From Megalopta genalis (Eukaryota; Arthropoda; Insecta; Hymenoptera; Halictidae): a DNA stretch of 64,000 nt. Positions 1 through 13,348 of the stretch are shown here, in pieces. The stretch's first letter is position 1. The number at the start of each line of letters is the position of its first letter. Location of the stretch: positions 310,001-374,000 of the forward strand of contig NC_135027.1 of NCBI RefSeq assembly GCF_051020955.1, read 5' to 3'. The notes under the pieces were generated by a model. That model was not told the DNA's origin. It searched no databases and saw only the letters and a program-made list of their open reading frames with translations. The position numbers were made by a program, and so were the translations under genes.

Positions 1-1144
1 CTCGACTAGTTCTAAAATGGCGGCCGGATTCATTATGTTCGTAAATCTTGTTGCCTTTAACTGTCTCTGTAACTGATTAACATTTTGCATAAAGCTGCCG
101 TGCGAACTCCGGTCTTGAACTTCCGAGCGGCAATTATGTTCGCTGGTTTCGAGCGAAGAATAGCGATGGACGATACCGATCGCGTCGTATTGTATTTAAA
201 TCGGAGATTCTGGATGACACGAGAATCCAGCGACAAAAAGGTCGGGACAAGATAATCGCTCGATTTAATAGAATCTTAATTGCATCGTAATCGATTTACG
301 AGCTTGTTGCTCTAATTTTTCACAGGGAATCATCGACTGTAAACCGGTTTTTAACAACACGGAAACACGATTCGCGCGTGTCATCGTCTCTCCTCGGGCA
401 TCGCTGATATTTTTTCCTTTCTGTGTGTCACAGTCGTTGGTTTTTCCGTGACAGGCGGGACAATGCTCATCTCGGCGATAAAGATACAATTCCATTCCAC
501 GTTCGTGCCGTGACGTTTCCGCGCGCGATAACTTTTTTTTCGGTCATTTTTTCGACGGGTTTCGTGTAAGTAAATTGTCCAGCCGGGATTTACAATGCAA
601 ATGTTCCGCAGACCACGCGCGGAGCGATCGTTGCCCGTCGCTGCGACGAGGGCCGAAAGTCGGCAGAATCGCGCGAAGGATTTACAGGAGGATCGGAAAC
701 GTCCTCGACATTTTTACCAGACACCGTGAGTCGCTATACGAATGTAAATTCCTACCGGAATTGATGGCCGACTTCTTTAAGTAATTATCCTTGTTTATAT
801 TCAGGGTCACTACGGAATTCCTGGGAAGGATGTAACAGTTCGCGGATGCTGATATTTAAATGTTCGACGAGAAAAATGCTTGCGCATTCCTCGGTGCTTC
901 GTTCGTCGACGAACATCATCCCTGTGTCATTTCGAATCATTTTTTTCATTGGGAACAACAACAACATTTTTCATTGGAAACGACGGCAACATTTTACAGA
1001 GGTAACGTCGGCGACGTATTTACAGACGCAACGCCGGCTACATCTTTCAGCGATAAGTGTGTAAGTATTAAAATAATCTAGGGAAACGATCTAAAAACAA
1101 TGACAATATTCAGCCACGATCTGTGAAACCTTTATTTTCGTTAA

Positions 1145-1600
1145 TCAGAGTTGAACATTGTTCGAATAAAATTTTATTCGAAATACTTCTCGAATCAAAT
1201 GTTATTCGAAATATTTCTCAAATCAACTTTTAATCGAAATATTACTAGAATCAAATTTTACTCGAAATATTATTCAAATCATTTATTTGAAATATCACTC
1301 GAAAAATTTATTTGAAATATTATCCCAATAAAATATTATTCGAAATATTATTCAAAGAATTTATTTGAAATATTATTCGAATCAAATTCTATTCGATGAA
1401 TTTATTCAAAACACTATACGAATACTATTTCATTCGAGGAATTTATTCGAAATATTTTTCGAATCAAATTTCATGTCAAAATATTATTCGAATTAAATTT
1501 TATTCGATGAATTTATTGAAAATATTACACGAATGCAATTTCATTCGAAGAATTTATTCGAAATATTTCTCGAATAAAATTCGAATAAATTTTTTCATCC
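1145..1600. repeat. Degenerate AT-rich tandem array
   Basis: Units of roughly 30-36 bp built on ATTCGAAATATTATTCGAAT, themselves partly palindromic, recur a dozen or so times with changes. No coding sense. Confidence 0.8.
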
Positions 1601-2118
1601 GAGTAATACCTAACTCTGCAGTTGGGTGCTACTTCGATACTGTAAAAATTGTTTAAAATTACAGCATGGCGAGTCTGATCGGTGCCTCAGAGCCGCCATT
1701 CGGGTGCAAAAGGGTTGAGACAGCGGGATCGTTGGTTCACGACAACGGCTGAAAGCGAAACTGTTTTACAACGTGCGTGCACGTTCGGCGGCGTTACGAA
1801 GAAAGCGTGCTGTATAACAATCCGCCTTTGGAATAGAAAATCCGTCCGTCTAACAGTAGCACAGATTTTCTTTGGCACGCAATCCCGTCGACTGGCAACG
1901 TTTGTGGTCGCGGTGCGAAACAACGTGGGAAAACAGACGCGGTTCCATCGAGAACACCTCGTCGTTTGCATAATTGAACAATTATCGTAGACACACCGGC
2001 AACAGACTCATTCACAGCGATAACTGGATCGTGAAGATTCTACGCATTCGAATCGTCCGAATACATTGTCCGGCTAATGCGACCAGTCACGCGAACTTCA
2101 ACGCTGTGCACAAAACTA

Positions 2119-2327
2119 ATTACTAGACAGCGGGTCTTTATGCAAAACAAAAATTTGCCGCAGCGATTTCAGCGAACACAAGCACCATAGAAATTTCGTT
2201 CCGACCGTAATCGTTTCAGCGAGTTGAATATAATGCGTAGACAACGTTAAATTTCTAAAATTGTTCCGCTGTTTTAAATTTCATTTATTAATTATTCCCG
2301 TAAACGCGTAAAATCCGCAGTCTACTA
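2119..2327. mobile_element. Short inverted-repeat element, CCGCAGTCT family (copy 1)
   Basis: The left end AGACAGCGGGTCTTTATGC faces the right end GTAAAATCCGCAGTCT. The same ends recur in several other places in this window. Non-autonomous; superfamily unknown. Confidence 0.55.
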
Positions 2328-3249
2328 ATTCTGAACGAAGACACCGTAACGAGATGTTAATCTGCTCGGGGAAAAGAACCTGTGCGTTATGTGCAATCAA
2401 TTTTTTCAAACCCACCGAAGAGATGCTGAGAGCATGGAATTTGAGAAAAATGCTAAAAAGGATGATTTGCGACGTTCGCAGAATTCTGCGAATCGCAGTT
2501 TCAGTTTTCGTGCAGCGACGCGTGCGTTCAAGGAGAGTTCGGCGATGGGGTTTGCACATCGGCCGAAGAGTTCCTAGAAATCGGTATGTCAGAAGAATTT
2601 CGTCACGCAGTTCGACGATCGGGATCGACGTCGGTCGACCGCGGAACCGTGAACCGGATGCGAAGGAAAATCAACAGTTTCAACCGCGTGCAGAACGTTT
2701 TCTGTTGCAGCGGGCTATTCCTGCACCATCGAAAACCGAAATGGAATTATCCAGGTCCGAATTTGCTCCCAGTGAAAGACTTTCGTTGCGAGAAAAGTCC
2801 TGAGACGACGCATCTATTCCAGACTTTGATTTTTCGCGTGACCAAGCACGGTCGTCTGTTACTATTTCGCCGAATTCTCGTCGAGAAAAAGAGTCGCGCA
2901 CGGAATCCGCGATTCGCGATAAACGAATGCGACAGTTTACAAGTTCGCGTCTCTACCGAGAAATGTTTGATCGTCTTTTAGGAGAAAAATAATGTTCCCC
3001 GTTTTCGTGGAAAGATGAGCAAGCGGAGGCCCGAATTCCTGCGGAACCGAGGTAAAAATGCACCGACTGAATAATAATGACAAAGATCGCGGATTTTGTG
3101 CATTTAAAATGTTAAAATGCTATCGTATCGTTTGCAGCTTACGAAAATAATTAACGAAAGAGCAACGGGTCTATGTGGCTCCTGTATTTTTCAATTTAAC
3201 GCAGACAGTGTTTGTTTCGCATACAAATCCGCGGTCCGATAACGACTCG

Positions 3250-3497
3250 TTAACACTAGATTTACGGAATCCGTCAAAATGGCGGGTCACTAATTCTTTA
3301 ATTTACGATTATTCATATCGTTTATGAGTTATTTGCTTATGCAATTTATATGTTACTTACGGCAAATGCTACAAGAACACTGGTTAAAAATCAGAATAAT
3401 GTCTTATAATAATAATGTCTTAAAATAATGTCTTATTGTTATTTTCATAAACTAATATAAAACAGCGGCTTTTTGTGCTCCGTAAATCTAGCGTTAA
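3250..3497. mobile_element. TTAA-flanked MITE, piggyBac-like (family T1, copy 1)
   Basis: Starts TTAACACTAGATTTACGGA and ends TCCGTAAATCTAGCGTTAA. TTAA duplications with short terminal inverted repeats are the hallmark of piggyBac-type elements. No transposase inside. Confidence 0.75.
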
Positions 3498-5231
3498 CGA
3501 GTATCGACTGACTAGCAGGCATAAAAAAATAGCTGCGGCAGTGCCTGCAATTCGAAAGAATGAAAGATTCTTCCGTATTTCGCGCGTTTATTTTCCTGCT
3601 CCAAGGCCCGGACCGCTAAATTTCGCTGAACCGAAGAATCCTCGCCGCGAATAATTCAGAAGACTCCTCGGACGTCGAAGCGACGTTCCAATAACGAACG
3701 GCCGCGCGTTCGCGATTTTTCAGGAAGTTCGCCGGCGATCGAGGAGAAACCAAGCGATTAGAAATTCTTGTACTTGCTGCATCAAGTACAACGAGAAACT
3801 CCGCCGACTGAGTGGCAGCACTCGGTGTTAGTGTGCCATTAAGTGGTCCCTCCGCTTGTCCCCATAATGGACGCGCTCTATTGTGCTCCCGGTCGAGGAG
3901 AACGTCACTGACCGCGCAAGAAAGTGGAGCTTCTCGGGCCGGAAGCGCCACGAAAATCCCGGCGGGAGGGCCTGCTCGAGCAGGCCTGCTGTTCGATATT
4001 CGACAAAGGAGCCGCCGCCCCGATTAATTAACGCCGTCGGGCCTCGTCGGGATTCGGTTCGCGTGCGCGAATTTCGCCCGCGAAATAATGCATAGAGTGA
4101 AAAACAGATGTTCGGCTCGGGGTCCGACCGCGAGGCGCTAATGAATTCCCATTGTGCTCTCGCTGAACCAAGCGGCGGCACGTGTGCAAAATTTCAAATT
4201 GCACAGTCATTTCGCGAGATTGCCATAAAGGTTCACAGTCCACTGATAAATTGCAATTGATCCTCGCACGAGCGGGGACTCCGCGGACACCCTCCGGATC
4301 TGCATTGCTAAACGAGCCGGTCGCCGCGAATTATGCTAAACAGCGGAATAGTCGCGAGACGGGCTGCCGCGGGGGCGTTCATCTGGATTAGACAGAAATG
4401 GGACTGGCCGGGTCCAGACTCCGCCCCTTCGAACGATCGAACACTAAAAATCACTGCGCGCATCATCGATTTTTCAAAATTAACGCAATAAGGTCCTGGC
4501 TGCTCTTGCGAGAACTTTTGCATGTAGTCGGCACATTTTAAACTCTCTGAATCACTTTGCATAAATGGATATAACCTATAAAACATCGGAGAGTTAAATC
4601 AAATTATAAGATACGTTGCCTCGCGCAAACAGATTTTATTTAGATTCGCGACACGCGAATGAATTTTATGGTCGCGTTTTATATTTTATGTATGTATTTT
4701 ATACGACTGTTAGTCGTTCGGACGATGATGTGTTAGATTTCATATGGTAGAAACGAAGAGAAAATTTGATTAGCTTGTTAATGAATTTTCAAACGTTCGT
4801 TTAGTCCTGCGAAAATTTTCGCTATGCGGAGCCGAGAGGATTGTTCTGTGAGTTCTTTATACTAGGCGGAGAATGTCTCAAGGAAAAAGTAATATATGGA
4901 ACGAACAACTGTACTATAAATGTACCTATTAATTAACAGTTAGCCTCCCGTTCGCGTGTTTGGAGCGTGCTGTAGGCTCGACAAGAACTAGATTGCTACA
5001 AAAGATTCGAACATTCTTGTACACTTACAAGAGTTACTAAGTGGTCCTTGTTAAGAAGTTCATAGGAGTAAAACAATAGTAATTTTCAGTTTCTGAATTT
5101 TACTTTCGAACATAGTAGAAAATGTGAGTTTGCAACGGATGATCGATGCAATGCAAGTGTTATGAAACCAAAATGCTGTAGGAGTTAAGAAAAATCCAGT
5201 AACTTCAAAATTGAAAAGTCTTATATAAATT

Positions 5232-5370
5232 AAAACATTTAAAAGACTGTAAAAGTTTTTAAAAGACTATAAAAGTCTTTAAAAGACTATAAAAGTTTTT
5301 AAAAGACTATAAAAATCTTTAAAAGACTATAAAAGTTTTTAAAAGACTATAAATGTCTTTAAAAGACTTG
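5232..5370. repeat. 20-bp tandem repeat
   Basis: About seven units of AAAAGACTATAAAAGTTTTT with small changes. Confidence 0.9.
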
Positions 5371-5387
5371 TATCAATTAAAAAGATG

Positions 5388-5405
5388 TGTCTGCGGCCGC
5401 AGACA
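5388..5405. other. 18-bp perfect palindrome with NotI site
   Basis: TGTCTGCGGCCGCAGACA is self-complementary and sits just past the 20-bp array in otherwise AT-rich DNA. Confidence 0.8.
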
Positions 5406-8121
5406 TCTTTCACGAGATAATGAGAGACGATTCTCGAACGTTTAAAGTAAAAAAAGAAGCAAAGAAGCTCTCCGACATTTTCAAAATACTGAATCGAGTG
5501 CTTCTTTAACGTCCATTCGAAACCAAATTTTATTGAGAAATCAAATTTCTTTCGAACGATTCAGTCAATAAAATCGATTGTCCACGAAGCAGAAAGAACG
5601 CGCTGCGAATATTTTGCGAAGACCGCACGGCTCGCGAAGCAAGAAAATTGCAGAAATTGGAGAAGCAATTCTAAAGTTTCCTCGTCGCCAAAGAAAACGA
5701 AATACTAAACAGAAGCGTGCGGAGGATGCTCGCGAAGATTCATCAACCAGTTAATTGTGTTTCGCGAGAATATTCGTCATGGAGAAGTGGCAGTATTTTG
5801 TGTCACGACGAGTGTATACTCGTCGCGCGTAAAAAGTATCGATCATTGGCATTTAAATTGTAATTTTCGTGAAAGCAAAAACGTAATCACAAATTTCAAG
5901 GTGTTTAGAATATATCGAGACCAGGTCGGAATAAAACAAACGAATAAAAAATGTGAATAATTGTATGAATAATTCACGATATTGGTGTTCCACGTGCAAA
6001 GCGCCATTACGTATCTGTTCATTGCTTCGCTGAATACCACTCTGGAACAGCAATTTGAACGTTTAACTTGTATAAGTGTTCGATTTTTCCTGCGCTTTTC
6101 GTTTATTAAGTGTGTAGTACCGTAGTTAACCCGTTGCGATCGAGTAACGACTCTCAGTCACCGCTACAAATTATCGTATCACGTTGCAAAACAATACGTA
6201 CGTTATTAAATTTGTTGACATTTAAAGAAAAAACTGTTTAAACTGTTGTACGAGCGACAGGACTCGATTTCGCGTGTACAAAATGCAATAGACCGCGTAA
6301 AGTAGAGAAATGCTATAAATTAGGAAAACTATTTTACACTTAGAGCTGGAAAATGGCTCCTAGTGCGAAGAGTGAATAAGTGAATAAGCAAAGTGAATAA
6401 GTAAATATTAGTAATAAAATTGTTAATTTTATCAAATAAAACCGTCTTTTGTGGAGGCACCACAGCTAATAATGGCAGTTAATTGACTGCAAGTGTCGAA
6501 CAATAATTAGGGAATCGATTGCACAAAACAAAGGGAATCGATTGCACGGATCACAAAAATGCTGCCGGCAGTTTAAGAGCTCCGCTCGGAAGAGCAAACA
6601 AGCGATCGGAAGAAAACGGCTGGAAACGCGAAGGCTGTTCGCGAAGGAGGATCTCGTGTGCGGGTGTCCTCACGAGATTACGCGAATTACGAAGCCGGCA
6701 AGGACTCCGTCCGGGGAATGTAATTACGAACAATGTCAGCCTCGCGGCGAGTAAGCGGCGGAAGCCGCGTAAGGACGTCGCCCGAATTACGTGCCTTCCT
6801 AACAGAATTTATGCAATTTACACCTGCGCGCGGCCAATGCGGCGCGGCTGTTATGTGAAAGTGTCGGCCGCGACACCGAGCTTCGATTCCGAGCCGGTTC
6901 GGCTCTCGCAACGAATTCCCTTCCGTCCGTCTTCTTACATAAACCGGTAAAAGCAGGCTCTCCGCTACTGTTTTCGATCGCGGTCTCTCGATCGGCGATC
7001 GAGGCGATCCAGGGGAACGGTCACGTGACCAACGAACCCCGTAGAGTACCGTTAATCGATCCACGGCGCAATCCGTGGAATCTCTGTCCCGGCTTTCCAC
7101 GCCTCGGCCGTCACGCACGTGGATACCTTTATTTATTTATTTCGACGGCTGCCCGCGCTGCGCAAGAAAGTATCGAAGAAAGTTCCAGGGGAAGCTGGAA
7201 TTCAGGAGAACGCCGGTCGCAATGTTGCAGGCGTGCGCGCGCGCGCGCGGCAGAGGCCGCTTTTGTTCTGAAAGCAACAGACGTTCGTTTGTCAAACATT
7301 GTTCAATGGATTCGTAAGACAATTTTGCCGAACAATTCTTAGCCCTCGGAGCTTTGCACAGATTTGACACGTTTATTGTTTTCGTTTACTTAAGGGCCCG
7401 GGTCGCCGTACACTATGACGACCCACACATAGAAGAAAACCATATACGTATATTAGTTTTAGAGGTTTCTATCAACCAAAACTGACGCTTTAATATCGAA
7501 GTATGCAGTTCACAAGTGGAAAATTTAGATTCCGAAAAGACTAAACGTCTGGACTTCGGATGTAGAAATATCCGTTTTGCAGTTATTGCGGAGATATTTG
7601 CAATATTCGGTCAGAGTGGTGTCAATCTCACGAGCATGACGTCACAAGATGACCGCCGCTAACAGTTTTTCGTAAATATCGAGAGATATAGAGCTCGAAT
7701 CGAAAATTCACAACCGTACAGAGTGGGTCACCATACTTAATAATTACGTAACTTCCTGCGCTGTAAACTTTTTGGCACAGTTTTTGTAACCGACGCAACG
7801 CTGCGTCCATCGATGCATTTGCAATAAGTGTAATCGTGTAAATCGAAGTGGTAACACGTGGTGAGCCACCCTGTATACAGGAAGAGGCTGGTTAAGAGCA
7901 TCGTTAAATATTTAAGGAGGCATCCAGTGTGACGAGAGAAGCTCTCTGAAACGAATTCGCTAACAGTTTCACTTCGCATTTAATTATTTCGAACGCATTC
8001 GGTACACGGACGCGTACACATTGTTCTCTTGACTTTCATATTCCATTTCTCTTAACGAATAGCGAAACGAGCATCGATTATTTCCACCGTTAACGCCGCT
8101 ATTGTATTTTAAGCCGGCGGA

Positions 8122-8325
8122 GTTGCAGCAATTTCTCCGTAATTCGCGCTCAAATTCCGCGGAAAAATGAACAATTTGGGAGAAACAGATATGATTATTC
8201 GAGCCTTTCCAATCGGTAGCTGTGAAAACGAGATTGAAGGCTCGAATAATCGTGTCTCCTTTTCCCGAATTGTCCATTTTTGCGCGCGATCCGAGCGCGA
8301 ATTACGGAGAAATTGCTGCGTTCTC
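8122..8325. mobile_element. Foldback element (family F, copy 1)
   Basis: Arms beginning GCAGCAATTTCTCCGTAATT and continuing through ACAATTTGGGAGAAAC and ATTATTCGAGCCTT pair with their reverse complement ending near 8325. Related copies are at about 20300 and 22420. Confidence 0.75.
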
Positions 8326-8984
8326 GTTTCGAACGCTTTCGATGGGGGAAAAAACATGATCCCGCGCGATCGAACAATTTTACGGGAACAATCGAACGAA
8401 GCCGCGACAAAGTGGAAAGATCGAAAACACACGGCGGGACGGCGGGGACTTCCGGTGTGGCGGGAAAATATGTTTGTAGGTCGTTCGAAACTCGCCGTTG
8501 ACGGCGAGCACCGTAAATCACGAGAGCTATCGAGCAGATGACTTTCACAGTTTTGAGGAGAAGTGAGTTTTTAGGGCATCCGAGCCGGGTCCACGGGCCG
8601 ATCGCGGTCAAACACCTGTTCCTAATTACCGACCGAGACGGTCTTCCACGAAGAAACTCGACCGATCGCGAATTACAATCGCCGAGGCTGCCCGGGCGTC
8701 CCGATATTTCGTTGACACTTTCTAAACGGCGGTTATCGGCCGCCGGGTTTACTACAGAGAACCGTGCCAATTTAAAGGGAAATCAATGAATCCAAATGAA
8801 TCAACGGCGAGGGCCGATCGACCGATAAGTTACGGCTCGATAGTGTCCCGATATTTGGCTAACACTTTCTAAACACTGCTGTGGTATTTACATACTGTGC
8901 TTTATACTGAAATGCTGTGCTTTCGATCTGTAGTGTTTACAGATACTAACTAAAATAAATGCTAAATTTATAAACAACCTACAC

Positions 8985-9130
8985 ATGCCAAAATGTCAAA
9001 GTGACAAATGATATAAATGATAAAATTGTTCTAAATTAACTCAACGATAAATTTGGTTTTGTCAACAATAAAACTCCTTGTTTCTCACAAAGACTTACGC
9101 CACTGTGATTCCGAACCACTCGATTAATAA
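8985..9130. repeat. Dispersed repeat shared with 45558-45740
   Basis: Begins CATGCCAAAATGTCAAA, then has AACTCAAC, AATAAATTTG-like and GTGATT...AACC segments in the same order as at 45558. Diverged. Confidence 0.5.
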
Positions 9131-10330
9131 TCGATAAAAATACACCGAACAGCGGCAAGTAAGTTACAGGAGAAATTTACGTAGAAGAATATTAATGGAA
9201 ATATGGAATTCAATGGAAATTGGAAATATCCAATTTATGGAAATTGGAATATCCTCTCTACTTCATTACAGGTTCTATCACAACTCGAAAACATTTAAAA
9301 TCGCATATAAAATTTGTCAACGGCACCATCGAATTTTTATTACAATAAAATTCCCAATCCAGGGTCGAGGGAACACCTCGTGGCAGATCGGACTGTAAAA
9401 TGAAGCCGAATCAATGAAGAATACTCGAATCGAGTTGGTCAAATTTTCTCTGATCCATCCAGAAGATATTCCCGAACTTGTACGGCGACTTTCTTTAAAG
9501 AGAATCGTTCAGAGAATTGACCTGAGAATTTCGAATCGTCCAGTTTTTCCGCCGAAGCGTTCGAATCGTCCAGGCGAGAGAAGAAGAAAAAAATGGCACG
9601 GCGAGTGAAAACGTCCAGGGACACCCTGTACAAGCATGTAGGAGGTTACGACGTGTAGCCCGTGGAAAAGTCGGTCAACGAGTCTATGCCACTGAGCACA
9701 GCAATATTCGGCTGGATCACGCATCGAGAAGCGTTATACATATATCGCGGCTCGGTTTCACGAATTTGATACCCGCGCTTCCTGGTTAACACTTCCTTCG
9801 GCGTTTCGATTTCGTAAGAGTAGCGGCGGCGCAACGTGCACAAAATCTGTTATGCGAACGTTCCGCGTGCCGGCATGCTAATCGCGACGGGAGAACGCGC
9901 CGAGACCACGTTGGCGACGATAGAAAGCACGCGTTACAAATAAACTCGCCGTATCGAATCCTTGCTTCGAGCACCGCGCCGCCGTCGATCACGTCTCAAA
10001 TCCTCTATGGTTTAAACGATCATTCATTTAATCCTTGGCAATGGTGAACATTTGAGTGGTCTTAGTTTAACCGGTCAGCTGTTCTCGACGAGTATACTCG
10101 TCGTCGCGAAGAAATGGCAGTATTTTGTATTGTATATAGAAGGCATGCTTTGGCATTCTTTATTAAGTTATATGTTTTATGAAATTGATGCATTTAAATG
10201 AAATGTGAAGAAAATTAGACGAATACAGTATATATATAATTACAGTGCACGCTAACATAAATTATTCCTGGGACTCCCAAATCTTCAATTTACGCTACGT
10301 ATTTTCGAATCGAATCACTGTATATATTAA

Positions 10331-10508
10331 AAATAATATATAAATAATAATAATAATAATAAATAGTAAAAATAAAGTAATAATAGATAACAATAATAAA
10401 ATAGTAAATAATAATAATAAAAATAGTAATAGATAATAATAATAAAAATAATAACAGATAATAATAATGATAGAAATAATAATAGATAATAATAACAAAA
10501 TAAAATAT
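10331..10508. repeat. AAT-rich microsatellite
   Basis: Interrupted (AAT)n and related triplets. Confidence 0.85.
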
Positions 10509-11841
10509 ACATCACATAAAAACTTAATTAACAGCTAACCGGTTGAACGAAGATTGAGACGAAACAGTTTGCACGTTCCGTATGAGAATTCGAGCAAAAA
10601 TGATTAGATTTGTGACAGAAACAGATAGACCAATTGTGATACATCGAACTTACGAACGTCGCGTCATGTTCAACATATTAAAACCATTCGGAGCGGAGAT
10701 CAATTTTGATGTCGCAGCTTTGACGGCTCTAGAGCCGACACTTCTTTCGAAACGAGCTGTTCTCGAATCGCTACGACAGCGTCGCGATCTCGCAAACAGT
10801 TCAAAACCGGCCGAGGATTAAACGAATACCCGGTTCGACGAAATCTCGATTTCGACTTCGATTTCGAAAAATCCCGCGATCCTCAACGAACTTCGAAGCA
10901 GGAAACCCGCGGACATCGGCGCGACAAAAGGCCGTGTTATTTCAGCGCGATCCCCGGCGAGCAAAAATCGCGGCTCGCCGCGATGTCACAGGCGCGAAAC
11001 GCAAATTCCCCGTTTCCGGAATGCGTCAGCTCTCGTTGGAACGCGAACCGGCGTGCTATACGCCAGGCCGTCCTTTACGTCTACGGATGCTGCGGCCGCA
11101 CTGTCACACTTGCGAATCACACGAGCACGAATCCTTTCTATCCACTAACCAGCGTGAAGATCGGACGACAACGAATAATTCGGCCTGGAGTTCGGCTGAC
11201 GAGCGTCGCCGCTCGGGGAACTGCGTCGCGCAGGATCGGAACCGGATGCGGCCGCTTTCGAAACGAGGTCCGGAGGTGAGCACACAGGTGTGAACAGATG
11301 AAATGGAGGATCGGTGATTACCGTGCGCGAAGATTCGTCGGGCAACCGAGGAGATGGTAGGACCAGGCCGGAGTGCACGGATCAGGACGCCCGAACCGTC
11401 TGAACGTCTTTCTCGCACTGAGAGACGAGTCTGGTTGAGCAATAACGCGCAGACACCGCCGGCACACCGCCGACACATACTGGAGGACAGAGGTTCCCAG
11501 CCGGGTCGCCAACGACCCCGGTCCGACAGCCGTGAATCGGTCGATTCATCTCCGGGGATTAATAAATGATAGTTATCGTAGCCGGACGGACACCTTGGTC
11601 TACTTTTCGAGGCGAGACACAACGCCCATTGTCATTCACCTGGACACCCTATTATCGGAAAACTACGGTATTACGGCGCTTCGTTGTCCCCGTTACAAGG
11701 CTCACCTTCGGACAAGGGTTTTATTTATAGCAGGACAAGGTCCCGGTTGGCTCTGCGCGACAGTTTTGGATGTTCGTGAAAAATTGTGTTCTTTATTTTT
11801 GGGAACATTTAGAGAAAACAGGTGTGCTCGGATGTGTCAAG

Positions 11842-12213
11842 GTTATTCGGTGAATGTGTTTCAGTAATTGTAAATTGTATATTATATATTAATAATGATT
11901 TTGTAGATTTTGTAGATTTACGGCTGGCTGGATTCCGCCAGGAAAATTAGGACAATTGGGAAAACGTTATTCGGTGAATGTGTTTCAGTAATTGTAAATT
12001 GTATATTATATATTAATAATGATTTTGTAGATTTTGTAGATTTACGGCTGGCTGGATTCCGCCAGGAAAATTAGGACAATTGGGAAAACGTTATTCGGTG
12101 AATGTGTTTCAGTAATTGTAAATTGTATATTATATATTAATAATGATTTTATAGATTTTGTAGATTTATGGCTGGCTGGATTCCTCCAGGCAAATTAGGA
12201 CAATTAAGAGAAA
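11842..12213. repeat. 124-bp tandem repeat, three copies
   Basis: Units start GTTATTCGGTGAATGTGTTT at 11842, 11966 and 12090, exactly 124 bp apart. Copies 1 and 2 are almost identical; copy 3 differs slightly at its end. Near-identity suggests recent duplication. Confidence 0.95.
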
Positions 12214-12499
12214 AATTGTGAAAATTTTTTGACCAGCATTAGAATATTATTTTAATGCTATCGAAGTCCTTTACATTGATTTATTCGCTTATTTATTCCA
12301 TTAATACGCTATGTGTGGCAGAGGTGTCAATAGATTGTTATATAGTTGAATTCTTTTTAATTGAAAGAACGTTTAGTATTTGCGAAAGTGACAACAAGAT
12401 TTTGATTACAAGTATGTATGTATGATACAAGGATTTTTCAGATTTCGCAGAGGGATTCTTTGAAATATAGAACTAATATAAATATAGAACTTTCTAAAG

Positions 12500-12690
12500 T
12501 ATTAGAATAATAATATATATTTATATTATGTTTTATATAAATATATTTATATTATATTATATATATTAAATAGAATATAATATATTTATATTATATTATA
12601 TATTTATATATATTATTATTATATATTATATATATTATATAGAATATAATATATTTATATTATATTCTACATAAATATAGAAGAGATTCT
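12500..12690. repeat. TA-rich low-complexity block
   Basis: Runs of ATATTTATATTATATT. Confidence 0.8.
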
Positions 12691-13312
12691 TATAAATATA
12701 GAACTAAAGAAAATTGAAAAGAATTCAATTTTTTGAAAAGGTATTAATACATTTCCCGCGCGCATAGCGTGTCAAATAAATACAAATTTCAAGTCGCAAC
12801 AATTAAACAACCCTGTAAAACGCGCGCCAACTCGAGAAACTCAGGGCGAAATAATTGAAATCATTTCATTTTCTGTACACCGTGTTTGCACAGGATAATC
12901 AAGGTAAACGATTCAGGTTAATTCTAGTTTATTCATGAGTCGTTTTATGTAATCGCGTTCTATCCCGCGCGACACACGAAGGGCTCAGCCATGAGATAAT
13001 AACGCGTTCGCGAGCACGAAAGTGTCGTTGGAACAAAAAAATCGGTTACGGATAGGGTCTAGGTTAACGCTTGATTTATTCATTTCCCCGTAAATTGAGG
13101 TTCGTTCGAGGAACGATCATCGAGGTGCTAGATGCGTGTTTCGAAAGGGGGTCGCCGGCCAGAGAGGATTGAGAACCTCTGTTCTAGGCCGACGCACTTC
13201 ACAGGTGTATGGAGCTAGAGAGCAAACACATTCTCTGCTGGCCAGCTCCACGATTCATGGACGCCGGCGCTGTTGTCCCACCCCGTGGAAGGGGAAATTT
13301 CAACCCCTGTAA

Positions 13313-13348
<36 letters not shown>
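13313..13348. repeat. (CT)n microsatellite
   Basis: About 18 CT units with one interruption. Confidence 0.95.

Noticed and set aside
5388..5405. NotI-containing palindrome as a cloning scar
   Set aside because: Flanking sequence on both sides is normal and continuous with no vector sequence; kept only as a palindrome.
10295..10515. Hydrophobic frames rich in Tyr, Leu and Ile that look membrane-like
   Set aside because: Translation of the AAT microsatellite.
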